Assembly: GCF_001931675.1 (NCBI RefSeq)
Contig: NZ_CP014839.1
Span: forward strand, 372,001-436,000
Reading direction: 5' to 3'
DNA length: 64,000 nucleotides
Source: Pandoraea thiooxydans
GTDB taxonomy: Bacteria > Pseudomonadota > Gammaproteobacteria > Burkholderiales > Burkholderiaceae
Shown here one piece after another: positions 25,774-34,791 of the stretch. The notes beneath the pieces are model-generated. The model did no database searches, had not been told where the DNA came from, and worked only from the letters and a program-made list of their open reading frames with translations. Every line of letters starts with the position of its first letter. Position 1 is the stretch's first letter. Position numbers and translations under genes: made by a program.

Positions 25774-26586
25774 ATGGATCTGCAACTCACTGGAAAAGCC
25801 GCCTTCATCACGGGCGGCAGCATGGGTATCGGCAAGGCGATTGCACTGGAGTTTGTGCGTGAAGGCGTGAATGTGGTGATCGCCGCGCGCCGACTCGAGC
25901 ACCTCGAGGCCGCCGCCGCCGAGATACGCGAGGCGGTCAAGCCGTTGGGCGACGCCGCAGGGCAAATTTCGGTGGCCTGCGTCGACACGACCGACATGGA
26001 TTCGGTGGAGGCGGCAATCGCCAGCGCGGCCGACCGCTACGGGCGCCTGGATATTCTTGTGAACGGCGCGGCCCACCCGGGCGGGTTGGTTCGCTCCGAA
26101 CTCGAGAATGCCGACCCGCAGGGGCTGCTTCAGGACATCGATATCAAAGTAGTCGGCTATTTTCGCTGCGCGAAGGCTGCCGCGCCCCATATGCGGCGCA
26201 ACGGCTTCGGCCGGATCATCAACATCGGTGGGCTGACCGGCCGCGGCAGCAAGCAGATCTCCGGCATGCGCAATGTCGCCATCGTCCATATGACCAAGAC
26301 GCTGTCGGACCAACTCGGCCCTTTCGGCATTACGGTCAACACGATTCATCCCGGCGTGGTCGAGACGCCGCACATTCACGAACTGTACGAGAAGGAAGCC
26401 CAGAAGCAGGGGCTCACGGCCGAGCAGGTCGAAGCCAACTACATCAAAGTCACGCCGATTCGTCGCGTGCTGCAGCCGGAAGAAATGGGCTGGATTGCGG
26501 CGTTCCTGGCATCGCCCAAGTCCGGAACGATTACCGGCGAATCGATTGGCTGCGACGGCGGACTGACGCGCGGCATCTTCCTCTGA
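25774..26586 (+). CDS. SDR-fold protein with non-canonical active site
   Basis: A 270-residue Rossmann-fold protein. The NAD(P) motif TGGSMGIG (residues 13-20), NGAA near 97-100 and the C-terminal PGVVETP are those of classical SDRs. The catalytic set is altered: the Ser of NISS is replaced (NIGG, residues 150-153), and YxxxK reads S163-G-M-R-N167, so Tyr and Lys are both gone. It may bind cofactor or catalyse something other than standard alcohol/ketone interconversion. It is 52 nt after the TPP gene in the same operon. Confidence 0.85.
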   Translation: MDLQLTGKAAFITGGSMGIGKAIALEFVREGVNVVIAARRLEHLEAAAAEIREAVKPLGDAAGQISVACVDTTDMDSVEAAIASAADRYGRLDILVNGAAHPGGLVRSELENADPQGLLQDIDIKVVGYFRCAKAAAPHMRRNGFGRIINIGGLTGRGSKQISGMRNVAIVHMTKTLSDQLGPFGITVNTIHPGVVETPHIHELYEKEAQKQGLTAEQVEANYIKVTPIRRVLQPEEMGWIAAFLASPKSGTITGESIGCDGGLTRGIFL

Positions 26587-26610
26587 GACACGGACAAGGA
26601 GTATTTGGTT

Positions 26611-27648
26611 ATGACCGCAACTGTATTGGTCGCAACCGCGGGACAAGGCATCCTGCGCTCGAATGACGACGGCAAGACCTGGCATCGCCTCGGGCTCGAC
26701 GAACCGATCGAATTCGACGGCATCGTTCGTGCGCTCGCCGTCGACCCCGTGACGCCCTCCAGAATCTATGCGGGCGCCGACTCGGGTCTTTGCATCAGCG
26801 ACGATGGCGGCGCGCACTGGCATCGACCGGCAAACGTGCTGAACGATCAAACGGTATGGTCGATTGCCATCGACCCGAAGAACAGCGCGGTACTGTATGC
26901 CGGCACCGGCGCGCCGTCGCGTGCCGCCATTTTCAAGTCGATCGATGCCGGCCAGACATGGCAACGGACGGCGCCGGAGCTCCCGGAATTCTGTTCCGGC
27001 GTTCATCGGCCTCGCCTGCTCACGATATGCATCGATCCGCAGGACAGCAACGACGTCTGGTACGGCGTGGAGGAAGGAGGCGTTTGGCGAAGCCGCGACG
27101 CTGGCGCGAGCTGGGTGCGTGTCGATGGCCCAGGCTCGGCCATTCGCAACAGCGATATCCACGCGATTCTCGTGCAGCCCCAAACACACGACAAGCCGAA
27201 AACCACACTGGTGCTGAGCGTCAATGCGGTTTATGTCAGCGAAGACGACGGGCAAACATGGAACGGAAAACTCTCCAGAGATCGGTTCGACGGCCTGTAT
27301 TACACCCGCACGGTGGCGCAGTTGCCAAAACCCGGGGGTGACCTGCTGATGGCAATTGGTGACGGTACCCCCGGCAGCCGCACTCGGATCTACCGCTCGG
27401 AAGACCGGGGCTGGGAATGGGGGGCGACCGAGCTGGCGAGCGAGCCGAATTCGACCTTCTGGGCGTTCGGCCTGCACGCGGCCAAGCCGGATCTGATTTA
27501 TGCCGGCACGAAGTATGGCCACCTGTTTTGCTCGCGGGACGGCGGGCGGCACTGGCACAAGGAATGGCGCGACTTCAGTGAAATCACCGCCGTGGCCTGG
27601 ACGCCTTTTGAAGCACCGCTGGTTGCCCACGCCCAATCGACGCATTAA
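26611..27648 (+). CDS. Asp-box (BNR/sialidase-like) beta-propeller protein, cytoplasmic
   Basis: A 345-residue repeat protein with about seven Asp-box copies of the form S-x-D-x-G-x-x-W (for example RSNDDGKTW, ISDDGGAHW, KSIDAGQTW, RSRDAGASW, SEDDGQTW, RSEDRGWEW, SRDGGRHW), predicting a propeller. There is no signal peptide or membrane segment, so it should stay in the cytoplasm. Databases often label such proteins exo-alpha-sialidase, but no sialidase active site was recognised. AAGGAG lies 9 nt before ATG 26611; a TTG at 26605 is the alternative. The role in the pathway is unknown. Confidence 0.8.
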   Translation: MTATVLVATAGQGILRSNDDGKTWHRLGLDEPIEFDGIVRALAVDPVTPSRIYAGADSGLCISDDGGAHWHRPANVLNDQTVWSIAIDPKNSAVLYAGTGAPSRAAIFKSIDAGQTWQRTAPELPEFCSGVHRPRLLTICIDPQDSNDVWYGVEEGGVWRSRDAGASWVRVDGPGSAIRNSDIHAILVQPQTHDKPKTTLVLSVNAVYVSEDDGQTWNGKLSRDRFDGLYYTRTVAQLPKPGGDLLMAIGDGTPGSRTRIYRSEDRGWEWGATELASEPNSTFWAFGLHAAKPDLIYAGTKYGHLFCSRDGGRHWHKEWRDFSEITAVAWTPFEAPLVAHAQSTH

Positions 27649-27663
27649 ACAGAGAGTGGCCAG

Positions 27664-28179
27664 ATGATTACGCCAGAAATGCAACAGCGCGCCGCGGCGG
27701 CCAATGCAAGCGGTGCGCCGCTGCCGACGCCGCGCGTTCAGCGAACCCATTTGTCGTTGTTCGTTCGCGATCCGGATCTGTCCGGGCGGTGGTATGCGGA
27801 AGTGCTTGGCATGACCGAGACCGCACGCGACGAGCAATGGGTTTTCATGTCGTTCGGCAAGAAGCATCACGACATCGCACTCATTCGCGCGGTGTCCGAC
27901 GCGGAACTCGGCACCGTTGGCCTGCAGCACTACGGCCTGGAAATCGATGGTGACCTGACCGAACTGCGGCGCCTCTACGGCATGTTGATCCGGCGCGGCG
28001 TGTCCATCGTGAAGATCACCGATCACAAGGTCGGTGTTGGCGTGTATTTCACCGACCCGGACGGCAATCGCCTCGAATTCTTTTGTGAAACCGTCAAAGA
28101 CGACGAGGAAGGAAAGCGCGTGCTCAATTTTTACAAGGCGCCGAGCAATCCGACCGAACTCGAACCGCTGTTCGACTAG
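27664..28179 (+). CDS. VOC family protein, candidate extradiol dioxygenase
   Basis: A 171-residue single-domain vicinal-oxygen-chelate protein. Metal ligands can be assigned: His29 (RTHLSLFV), His89 (LQHYGLEI) and Glu138 (NRLEFFCE), the 2-His-1-Glu set of type I extradiol dioxygenases. DPDGNRLE is the usual C-terminal mark. Next to an MhpA-like ring hydroxylase and an alpha/beta hydrolase it could perform the meta-cleavage step. Glyoxalase-like isomerases have related ligands, so the reaction is inferred. Confidence 0.82.
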   Translation: MITPEMQQRAAAANASGAPLPTPRVQRTHLSLFVRDPDLSGRWYAEVLGMTETARDEQWVFMSFGKKHHDIALIRAVSDAELGTVGLQHYGLEIDGDLTELRRLYGMLIRRGVSIVKITDHKVGVGVYFTDPDGNRLEFFCETVKDDEEGKRVLNFYKAPSNPTELEPLFD

Positions 28180-28235
28180 ATCGTTTGTCGATTCAATCCA
28201 CGAATTCAATATCACAGTCCCTTGGAGCATCCCTC

Positions 28236-28841
28236 ATGAACAAGACCGCGAATTTCGAGAGTTACCACATCCGCAAGTGGTACACGCAAATTGAAGACTC
28301 ACTGGCGAACGAAACTGGTGAACTTGCCGACGGCGAGCCGTTGCGCAAAATCGTGATCGCCGCCGCCTTGCATAACCCGTACGCGGGTCGCTTCAGCCGT
28401 GACCTCGACGACCTGGTGAAGCCGTCACCGGCGCTCGGCGAGGAATTCGCGCGACGTATCAAGGAGTTGATCGGCGACGGAAAAATCGAGAGTTATGGCA
28501 AGGCGTGCCTGGTCGGTGCCGACGGTGAATACGAGCACGGCAATGCATTTCTGACGTCGATTTTTGCCGAACCCATTCGGGCCGCATTGGGCGGCGGCAA
28601 GTCCTGGGTTCCTTCGAGCGGCAAACGCGGCCCGATCAATACCGTGATCGATGTGCCGTTGGCCCATAAGGACGCCCTGTACGTTCGCTCGCACTACGAC
28701 ACCGTGACCTGCCTGTTTCCCGATGCACCCAATGCCGACGAAGTGCTGGTGATTTTCGCCTTCGCCACGCGTGGGCGATTGCATGCGCGGCTCGGCGGTC
28801 TCAAAGCCAGCGAGATCGTCGGCAACGACGGGCTGGTCTAA
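28236..28841 (+). CDS. Amino acid synthesis family protein (AA_synth, DUF1185)
   Basis: A 201-residue protein of the PF06684 type, with stretches IVIAAALHNPYAGRFSRDLDDL, YGKACLVGADGEYEHGNAFL and FAFATRGRLHARLGG. The family name comes from genetic context and its biochemistry is not settled to my knowledge; members commonly sit in catabolic operons with flavin monooxygenases and decarboxylases. ATG 28236 follows GGAG at fair spacing. It lies between the VOC gene and the alpha/beta hydrolase. Confidence 0.8.
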   Translation: MNKTANFESYHIRKWYTQIEDSLANETGELADGEPLRKIVIAAALHNPYAGRFSRDLDDLVKPSPALGEEFARRIKELIGDGKIESYGKACLVGADGEYEHGNAFLTSIFAEPIRAALGGGKSWVPSSGKRGPINTVIDVPLAHKDALYVRSHYDTVTCLFPDAPNADEVLVIFAFATRGRLHARLGGLKASEIVGNDGLV

Positions 28842-28868
28842 CTTGACAGGCAAAGCGAAGGGCGAGCG

Positions 28869-29747
28869 ATGAATATGTCTGCCGCGCAGGAAGGCTGGAT
28901 CCAAAGCGATGGGCTTCGACTGCGCTACGTAAGCTGGGGCGACGACGATGCGCCACCGGTGGTGATGTTGCACGGCCTGCGTAGTTACGCTCACACGTGG
29001 GAGCCGGTCGCACAGGCGTTGGTCGATCGCTACCGGATCATTGCCCTGGATCAGCGTGGCCGAGGCCAGAGCGATTGGGATCCGAAACGCGATTACTACG
29101 CGAGTGCCTATGTGCGCGATCTTGGTGAGCTAATCGACACGCTCGCTCTGCGCCGGTTCGTGCTGGTCGGGCATTCGATGGGAGGGGCAAACGCATTTGT
29201 CTACGCCGCTGCCAACCCGAACCGGCTCGCGGGCCTCGTCATCGAGGATATGGGACCGGGGGCGTCGGCGAGTTCGCAGGGATCCGAGCGCATCAAGCGC
29301 GAGCTCAAGGCGACTCCGGATGCTTTCGACACCTGGGCGCAGGCGAGGGCTTTCTGGCGGCGTCAGCGCCCGAATATTTCGGAGATTGCCCTGCAATCGC
29401 GGGTCGAGCACTCGCTGAAGGACGGTGCAGACGGCCGCGTCGTTTGGCGCCACGATGCCGCCGGCATCGCGGCGGCCAGGCTGGCCGCCACACCCGCGCA
29501 GTTGGTGGATCTCTGGCCAATCGTCGCGGCGCTGCAAACTCCGACGCTAGTCATACGCGGCCAGGAGTCCGACTTCTTATCCGAGGCGGTCGCCCTGGAA
29601 ATGGAGCTGGTCAATCCGCAGATCTGCGCGATCAGCATTCCAGGCGCAACACATTATGTCCATGACGACCAACTGGATGCGTTCAACCTGAAATTGCGGC
29701 ACTGGCTCGACCATCTGGATGATGCCGCCTGGCGTAACGGGAACTGA
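28869..29747 (+). CDS. Alpha/beta hydrolase (meta-cleavage hydrolase candidate)
   Basis: A 292-residue alpha/beta hydrolase. Oxyanion motif MLHGLRSY, DQRGRGQSDWD, nucleophile Ser103 in GHSMGG, acid in RGQESDF, and base His262 in PGATHYVHDD. Its place between a VOC dioxygenase candidate and an aromatic hydroxylase suggests a C-C bond hydrolase such as MhpC/BphD. An esterase role cannot be ruled out. It lies 27 nt after the AA_synth gene. Confidence 0.85.
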   Translation: MNMSAAQEGWIQSDGLRLRYVSWGDDDAPPVVMLHGLRSYAHTWEPVAQALVDRYRIIALDQRGRGQSDWDPKRDYYASAYVRDLGELIDTLALRRFVLVGHSMGGANAFVYAAANPNRLAGLVIEDMGPGASASSQGSERIKRELKATPDAFDTWAQARAFWRRQRPNISEIALQSRVEHSLKDGADGRVVWRHDAAGIAAARLAATPAQLVDLWPIVAALQTPTLVIRGQESDFLSEAVALEMELVNPQICAISIPGATHYVHDDQLDAFNLKLRHWLDHLDDAAWRNGN

Positions 29748-29750
29748 CAC

Positions 29751-31379
29751 GTGGCGACAAACGAATCAAACAGGACGTCGGTCGCCATTGTCGGTGCCGG
29801 ACCCAACGGCGTGGCAATGGCAAATATGTTGGGTCTCTACGGTATCGACACCGTGATCGTTGAAAAGACCGCTCAGATCGTTGAATTTCCTCGTGCGGTC
29901 GGGATCGACGACGAGGCGCTTCGACTGTTTCAGACCGCCGGTCTCACCGACGAGTTGAGCCGAGACATCATCCAGAACGTACCGCTGCGGATGTTCAAGG
30001 CCAACGGCACATGCTTTGCCGACATTCGGCCATCGGTCCGCGAATTCGGCTGGTGGCGCCGCAATATATTCATGCAGCAACTGGCCGAGAAGACCCTGCG
30101 TGAGGGGTTGACACGCTACCCGCACGTATCGCTTCGCACCAGCGAGGAAGTCGTCGAGCTGACGCAGGACGAGCAAGGGGTGACGTTGCGGGTGCGTCGC
30201 GGCGACGGTCAACTCTACACCTTGGAGGCGGACTACGTGATTGCCGCCGATGGCGGCCGCAGTTCGGTGCGGCAGATGCTCGGCGTGAAGTTGGATGGCA
30301 AGACACATCCGATCAAATGGGTGGTCACCGACGTCAAAAACGCGGATCTCGAGCAACCGTGCACGGCGCTCGTGTGCGATCCTCGCCGCCCGAGCGTGTG
30401 CGTCTATCTGCCGTTCAATTACCGGCGTTGGGAGTTCCTCGTTTTCCCGCACGAAAACGAAGAGGAAATCGTCAAGCCCCAGACGATCAAGCGGCTAATC
30501 GCGCCGTACGTTCGAAACGTCGATGCCATCGAACTGGTGCGGGTCCGCACTTATACGCACCATTCCCGGGTAGCCGAGCGCTTCCTGGTCGGACGGGTGG
30601 CACTGATCGGCGACGCGGCCCATTTGACCCCGCCGTGGGTCGGCCAGGGATTGAACGCCGGCTTGCGCGACGTGGGTAACCTGGCCTGGAAGCTGGCGGG
30701 CGTCATCAAGGGTGCGTTCAACGCGGACGTTCTCAAGACGTATGAATCCGAGCGCCGCGACCACGCCAAGGCCATGATCGATCTGGCCGACACCTTCGGT
30801 GCGATGCTGATGCCGACGAGCCGGACGGTGGCATTTTTGCGCGACGCCTTCTTCAGTCTCGCGCGTTGCGCCCCCGGACTGCGCAACTATGTCCTGCAAA
30901 TGCGTTTCAAGCCGATGCCCAGCTATACGAATGGCTTGGTGCTGAGTGGGCCATCGACTGCAATTGGCAAGATGATCGTGCAGCCCGACGTTGAGACATC
31001 GGATGGACTTCGCCGGAAACTCGACGATGTCATGGGGCCATGGTTTTCGATTATCGGCTGGCGGTGCGATCCGCAGGCAGTCCTCAGTCCGGAGGACCGC
31101 GCGTACTGGGTTTCGATGGGCGCCAAATTTGTGCAAATCAATCGCTCTCGCAGCGGGATGTCCCGGCAGGGGCGCGTGTCCAGCGACTACGGCACGGAGT
31201 GCGTCGAGGATGTCGACAACACCCTGGCCGAGTGGTTTGAGAAGCACCCTGGCCGGCTCGTGCTCGTGCGACCCGATCGTTACGTGGCCGCACAGACCGA
31301 CGACGCCGGGCTCGCCGAGATGACGCGCCGCTTCCAGGCATTCTCATCAAAGCAACAGGAGACAGAACATGTTTGTTGA
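29751..31379 (+). CDS. FAD-dependent aromatic hydroxylase, MhpA-like
   Basis: A 542-residue class A flavoprotein monooxygenase resembling 3-(3-hydroxyphenyl)propionate hydroxylase. The FAD site AIVGAGPNGVAMANMLG is near residue 12, and the second FAD motif RVALIGDAAHLTPPWVGQGLNAG is near residue 282. It would add a hydroxyl to a phenolic ring using NAD(P)H and O2, preparing extradiol cleavage. GTG start at 29751, 4 nt after the hydrolase stop, with GGGA upstream. Its end overlaps the NIPSNAP gene by 11 nt. Confidence 0.88.
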   Translation: MATNESNRTSVAIVGAGPNGVAMANMLGLYGIDTVIVEKTAQIVEFPRAVGIDDEALRLFQTAGLTDELSRDIIQNVPLRMFKANGTCFADIRPSVREFGWWRRNIFMQQLAEKTLREGLTRYPHVSLRTSEEVVELTQDEQGVTLRVRRGDGQLYTLEADYVIAADGGRSSVRQMLGVKLDGKTHPIKWVVTDVKNADLEQPCTALVCDPRRPSVCVYLPFNYRRWEFLVFPHENEEEIVKPQTIKRLIAPYVRNVDAIELVRVRTYTHHSRVAERFLVGRVALIGDAAHLTPPWVGQGLNAGLRDVGNLAWKLAGVIKGAFNADVLKTYESERRDHAKAMIDLADTFGAMLMPTSRTVAFLRDAFFSLARCAPGLRNYVLQMRFKPMPSYTNGLVLSGPSTAIGKMIVQPDVETSDGLRRKLDDVMGPWFSIIGWRCDPQAVLSPEDRAYWVSMGAKFVQINRSRSGMSRQGRVSSDYGTECVEDVDNTLAEWFEKHPGRLVLVRPDRYVAAQTDDAGLAEMTRRFQAFSSKQQETEHVC

Positions 31380-31689
31380 GCAGCGGATATATACGCTCGT
31401 GCCGGGTGGTGTCTCGCAATACCTGCGGCTTTATGCCGAGTTTGGCCAGGGTCCGCAAGAGCGGGCCTTGGGGAAAATGCTGGGGTGCTTTACCACCGAG
31501 ATTGGGCCACTCAACCAACTGATCTATCTGTGGCCGTTCGCGTCTCTCGACGAGCGTGCGCGTCGGCGCGCGGCATTGATGTCCGACCCCGAGTTCGCGG
31601 AATTTCGCGGCAAAGTTCGCCATCTGCTCGTCAAGCAGGAAAACCTGATTCTGCGCGAGGAGATCGGTGGGACGCGGGCCGGTTCATAG
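31369..31689 (+). CDS. NIPSNAP family protein
   Basis: A 106-residue alpha-beta barrel (ferredoxin-like) protein. [18 protein letters not shown], the central [17 protein letters not shown] and [13 protein letters not shown] are typical of NIPSNAP-family proteins, which are frequent in aromatic and terpenoid catabolic operons without a firm general role. AGGAGA lies 7 nt before ATG 31369, inside the end of the hydroxylase gene, so translation is likely coupled. Confidence 0.87.
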   Translation: MFVEQRIYTLVPGGVSQYLRLYAEFGQGPQERALGKMLGCFTTEIGPLNQLIYLWPFASLDERARRRAALMSDPEFAEFRGKVRHLLVKQENLILREEIGGTRAGS

Positions 31690-31762
31690 GCTCGCGAGAT
31701 CGCAAAGACAAAATCGCCGATGGCGCTTTTCGGCGAGTCAGCGTGGCCAGGCGCAACAACCG

Positions 31763-33262
31763 ATGACCGAGGTATCCATTTTGACAAATCTCTCCCCACT
31801 CGCTGCCGAATCGACGAACTCGCCCGCGGCAACCTACGCCGACCTTCACCTATACATCGATGGTGAGTTCATTGGCGTACAACAGCGTCGTACTCTGTCC
31901 GTCGTCGATCCCGGCACCGGGCAAGCCATCGGCGAGCTGCCGTTTGCCGATGCCTCCGATATCGCGCGCGCGGTGGACGCAGCGCATCGCGCGTTTGGCG
32001 TCTGGAAGCGCGAATCACCGCTCGTTCGCTCCGACATTCTGAGAAAGGCGGCAGCGTTGATTCGTGAGCGCGCGCACGAGATCGGGTGCCATATCACCAT
32101 GGATCAGGGCAAGCCGCTGCATGAGGCTGTTGCCGAAGTCATTTCCTCTGCGGAGCATCTCGAGTGGCATGCCGAGGAAGGCCGGCGCATTTACGGCCGG
32201 GTCATACCCGCCAGATCGCCGGATGTTCAGCAGACGGTGCTGCGCGAGCCGATCGGTGTATGCGCGGCTTTCTCGCCGTGGAATTTCCCCTTCAATCAGG
32301 CGCTGCGCAAGCTTGCCGCGGCGCTGGCCGCGGGGTGTACCGTGGTGCTCAAGGGGCCTGAGGAATCGCCCAGCGCGATCGTTGCGCTGGCACGCATATT
32401 CCACGACAGCGGGCTGCCGCCGGGGTGCCTGAATATCGTCTGGGGCGTCCCCAGCGAGGTCTCCGCGCAACTGATCGAATCCCCTTTGGTACGCAAGATC
32501 TCTTTTACCGGTTCGGTGCCGGTCGGCAAGCATCTGGCGGCGCTGGCGGGTGCGCAAATGAAGCGCATGACCATGGAGCTGGGTGGGCATGCGCCGGTCA
32601 TCGTATGCAACGATGCGGACGTCGAGCGTGCCGCGACGATGCTTGCCTCCTATAAATTCCGCAACGCCGGGCAGGTCTGCGTTTCCCCGACGCGATTCTT
32701 CGTCCAGCGCGGTGTCTACGAACGTTTCATTGACCGATATCTCGACGAGGTCAAGAAGATCCGCGTCGGCTACGGACTTGAGCGCGGTGTCACGATGGGC
32801 CCGCTGGCGCATGGTCGACGGGTCGCGGAAATCGAAAACTTCGTTGTAGATGCCAAGGAGCACGGGGCGGAAATCGCGCTGGGGGGCGCGCGCATTTACC
32901 CGGCAGGGAATTACTTCGCGCCGACGGTCGTGCTCGCGCCATCGAACCAGACACGCCTGATGAACGAAGAGCCGTTCGGGCCGATCGTCGGGATCGTGCC
33001 GTTCGATGAACTCGATGCAGTGCTTGCCGAGGCCAACCGGCTGCCGTTTGGCCTGGCGTCATATGTCTTCACCACGTCGATTCACAATGCCCATCGCATC
33101 AGCCGCGAACTGGAGGCCGGCATGGTCAATATCAATCACTTCGGCATGGGCCCGGCGGAGATTCCGTTCGGTGGTGTCAAGGACAGCGGCTTCGGCAGCG
33201 AAGGCGGTACGGAAAGTTTCGATGGATATCTGGTGACCAAGTTTGTCACGCAACTGAACTGA
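31763..33262 (+). CDS. NAD(P)-dependent aldehyde dehydrogenase
   Basis: A 499-residue ALDH. Catalytic Cys in [10 protein letters not shown], catalytic Glu in MELGGHAP, cofactor region [10 protein letters not shown] and KGPEESPSA, and the C-terminal [11 protein letters not shown]. The first 25 residues are an extra N-terminal tail. ATG 31763 has no good ribosome-binding site; the upstream frame to 31667 would overlap NIPSNAP. It is most like the succinate-semialdehyde type, as is the gene that follows, so two paralogous ALDHs lie in tandem and may act on different aldehydes. Confidence 0.9.
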   Translation: MTEVSILTNLSPLAAESTNSPAATYADLHLYIDGEFIGVQQRRTLSVVDPGTGQAIGELPFADASDIARAVDAAHRAFGVWKRESPLVRSDILRKAAALIRERAHEIGCHITMDQGKPLHEAVAEVISSAEHLEWHAEEGRRIYGRVIPARSPDVQQTVLREPIGVCAAFSPWNFPFNQALRKLAAALAAGCTVVLKGPEESPSAIVALARIFHDSGLPPGCLNIVWGVPSEVSAQLIESPLVRKISFTGSVPVGKHLAALAGAQMKRMTMELGGHAPVIVCNDADVERAATMLASYKFRNAGQVCVSPTRFFVQRGVYERFIDRYLDEVKKIRVGYGLERGVTMGPLAHGRRVAEIENFVVDAKEHGAEIALGGARIYPAGNYFAPTVVLAPSNQTRLMNEEPFGPIVGIVPFDELDAVLAEANRLPFGLASYVFTTSIHNAHRISRELEAGMVNINHFGMGPAEIPFGGVKDSGFGSEGGTESFDGYLVTKFVTQLN

Positions 33263-33271
33263 TCGATAAAC

Positions 33272-34723
33272 ATGAATATCAAGGATGCAGAGCTGCTCAA
33301 ATCGCGGTGCTATATCAATGGTCGCTGGCTCGATGCCGACGATGGCTCCACCATTACGGTGACAAATCCCGCCGATGGCCGCGCACTCGGCACCGTGCCG
33401 AAAATGGGGGCGAAGGAGACACGGCGGGCCGTCGAGGCGGCTCACGGCGCCTTTGCAACATGGCGCGAACTGACGGCCGAGACGCGCGCAAAGTACTTGC
33501 GCCGCTGGTTCGACCTGATTCTCACCCACCAGGAAGATTTGGCTCTGATCATGACGCTCGAGCAGGGCAAGCCCCTGGCCGAAGCGCGAGGTGAGATTGC
33601 CTATGCGGCGTCATACATCGAATGGTTCGCGGAGGAAGGTCGGCGGCTGTATGGCGACGTTGTCCCCTCGCCATGGAGTGACAAACGCATTGTCGTGCTC
33701 AAGGAGCCGGTTGGCGTATGCGCGGCCATCACGCCGTGGAATTTCCCGGCGGCGATGATCACGCGAAAAGTCGCGCCCGCGCTGGCCGCGGGGTGCACGG
33801 TCGTGGTCAAGCCGGCGTCTCAGACACCGCTGTCTGCGCTGGCGTTGGCCGAACTCGCCCAGCGAGCCGGCATACCCGATGGCGTGATCAATGTCGTGAC
33901 GGGCAACGCTTCGGCGGTTGGAGGCGAACTGAGCGCCAATCCGCTCGTGCACAAGCTTTCGTTTACCGGCTCGACGGAGGTTGGCCGCACGCTTGCCGCG
34001 CAATGCGCCCCTACGCTCAAGAAGCTGTCGATGGAGCTCGGCGGCAACGCACCGTTTATCGTCTTCGATGACGCGGATCTGGACGCCGCGGTCGAAGGCG
34101 CCATGGCGTCCAAGTACCGCAATTCCGGGCAAACCTGTGTTTGCGCCAACCGCTTTCTCGTACAGGACGCCGTCTACGACGAGTTTGCGGAAAAGCTCGC
34201 TGCCGCCGTGTCGCGACTGCGCGTCGGTAATGGCATAAATCCCGATGTTACGCAGGGCCCGCTGATTGACGCCGCGGCGCTCGCGAAAGTTGAAGAGTTG
34301 GTGGGCGATGCGCTTGCCAAAGGCGCGCGGCTTGTGACTGGCGGCCAACGGCACGCGCAGGGCGGAACGTTTTATGAGCCGACCGTGTTGCGTGACGTCG
34401 GTGCGGACATGAAGATTGCCCGCGAGGAAATTTTCGGGCCGGTGGCACCGTTGTTTCGATTCGCGACCGATGCCGAAGCCGTCTCCATCGCCAACGCGAC
34501 GGAGTATGGGCTCGCCGCCTACTTCTTTGCCAACGACATCCGGCGAATCTGGCGTGTGGCGGAGAAAATCGAGTACGGCATGGTGGGGATCAATACAGGG
34601 TTGCTCAGTACCGCGGTGGCGCCATTTGGCGGCGTCAAGCAATCCGGCATGGGGCGTGAAGGCTCCAAGTACGGCATCGAGGACTACGTCCACACCAAAT
34701 ATCTGTGCCTGGGCGGGATTTGA
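33272..34723 (+). CDS. gabD: NAD(P)-dependent succinate-semialdehyde dehydrogenase-like ALDH
   Basis: A 483-residue ALDH with the catalytic Glu in MELGGNAPFIVFDDADLDAA, catalytic Cys in SGQTCVCANRF (Cys-Val-Cys, as in many GabD proteins), cofactor part TPWNFPAAMITRK and the C-terminal FGGVKQSGMGREGSKYGIEDY. The match to GabD is good, and succinate semialdehyde could arise at the end of an amine pathway, but the symbol rests on similarity alone. It is 9 nt after the preceding ALDH and is the last gene of the ten-gene operon. Confidence 0.88.
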   Translation: MNIKDAELLKSRCYINGRWLDADDGSTITVTNPADGRALGTVPKMGAKETRRAVEAAHGAFATWRELTAETRAKYLRRWFDLILTHQEDLALIMTLEQGKPLAEARGEIAYAASYIEWFAEEGRRLYGDVVPSPWSDKRIVVLKEPVGVCAAITPWNFPAAMITRKVAPALAAGCTVVVKPASQTPLSALALAELAQRAGIPDGVINVVTGNASAVGGELSANPLVHKLSFTGSTEVGRTLAAQCAPTLKKLSMELGGNAPFIVFDDADLDAAVEGAMASKYRNSGQTCVCANRFLVQDAVYDEFAEKLAAAVSRLRVGNGINPDVTQGPLIDAAALAKVEELVGDALAKGARLVTGGQRHAQGGTFYEPTVLRDVGADMKIAREEIFGPVAPLFRFATDAEAVSIANATEYGLAAYFFANDIRRIWRVAEKIEYGMVGINTGLLSTAVAPFGGVKQSGMGREGSKYGIEDYVHTKYLCLGGI

Positions 34724-34741
34724 CCGCTTGGACGGATCAGA

Positions 34742-34767
34742 GACGACCGCTTCGGCGAGCGGTCGTC
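34742..34767. terminator. Hairpin between gabD-like gene and convergent IclR gene
   Basis: GACGACCGCT (34742-34751) pairs with AGCGGTCGTC (34758-34767) around TCGGCG. There is no U-tract, so termination is likely but not certain. It lies between two convergent stops. Confidence 0.5.
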
Positions 34768-34791
34768 AGTCATCGGTGTCGGGTCGACCGC

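Noticed and set aside
25699-28230. An 843-codon open frame on the minus strand
   Set aside because: It lies fully antisense to the SDR, propeller and VOC genes, has the Arg/His/Gly-rich composition of a GC-rich shadow frame, and shows no family motif.
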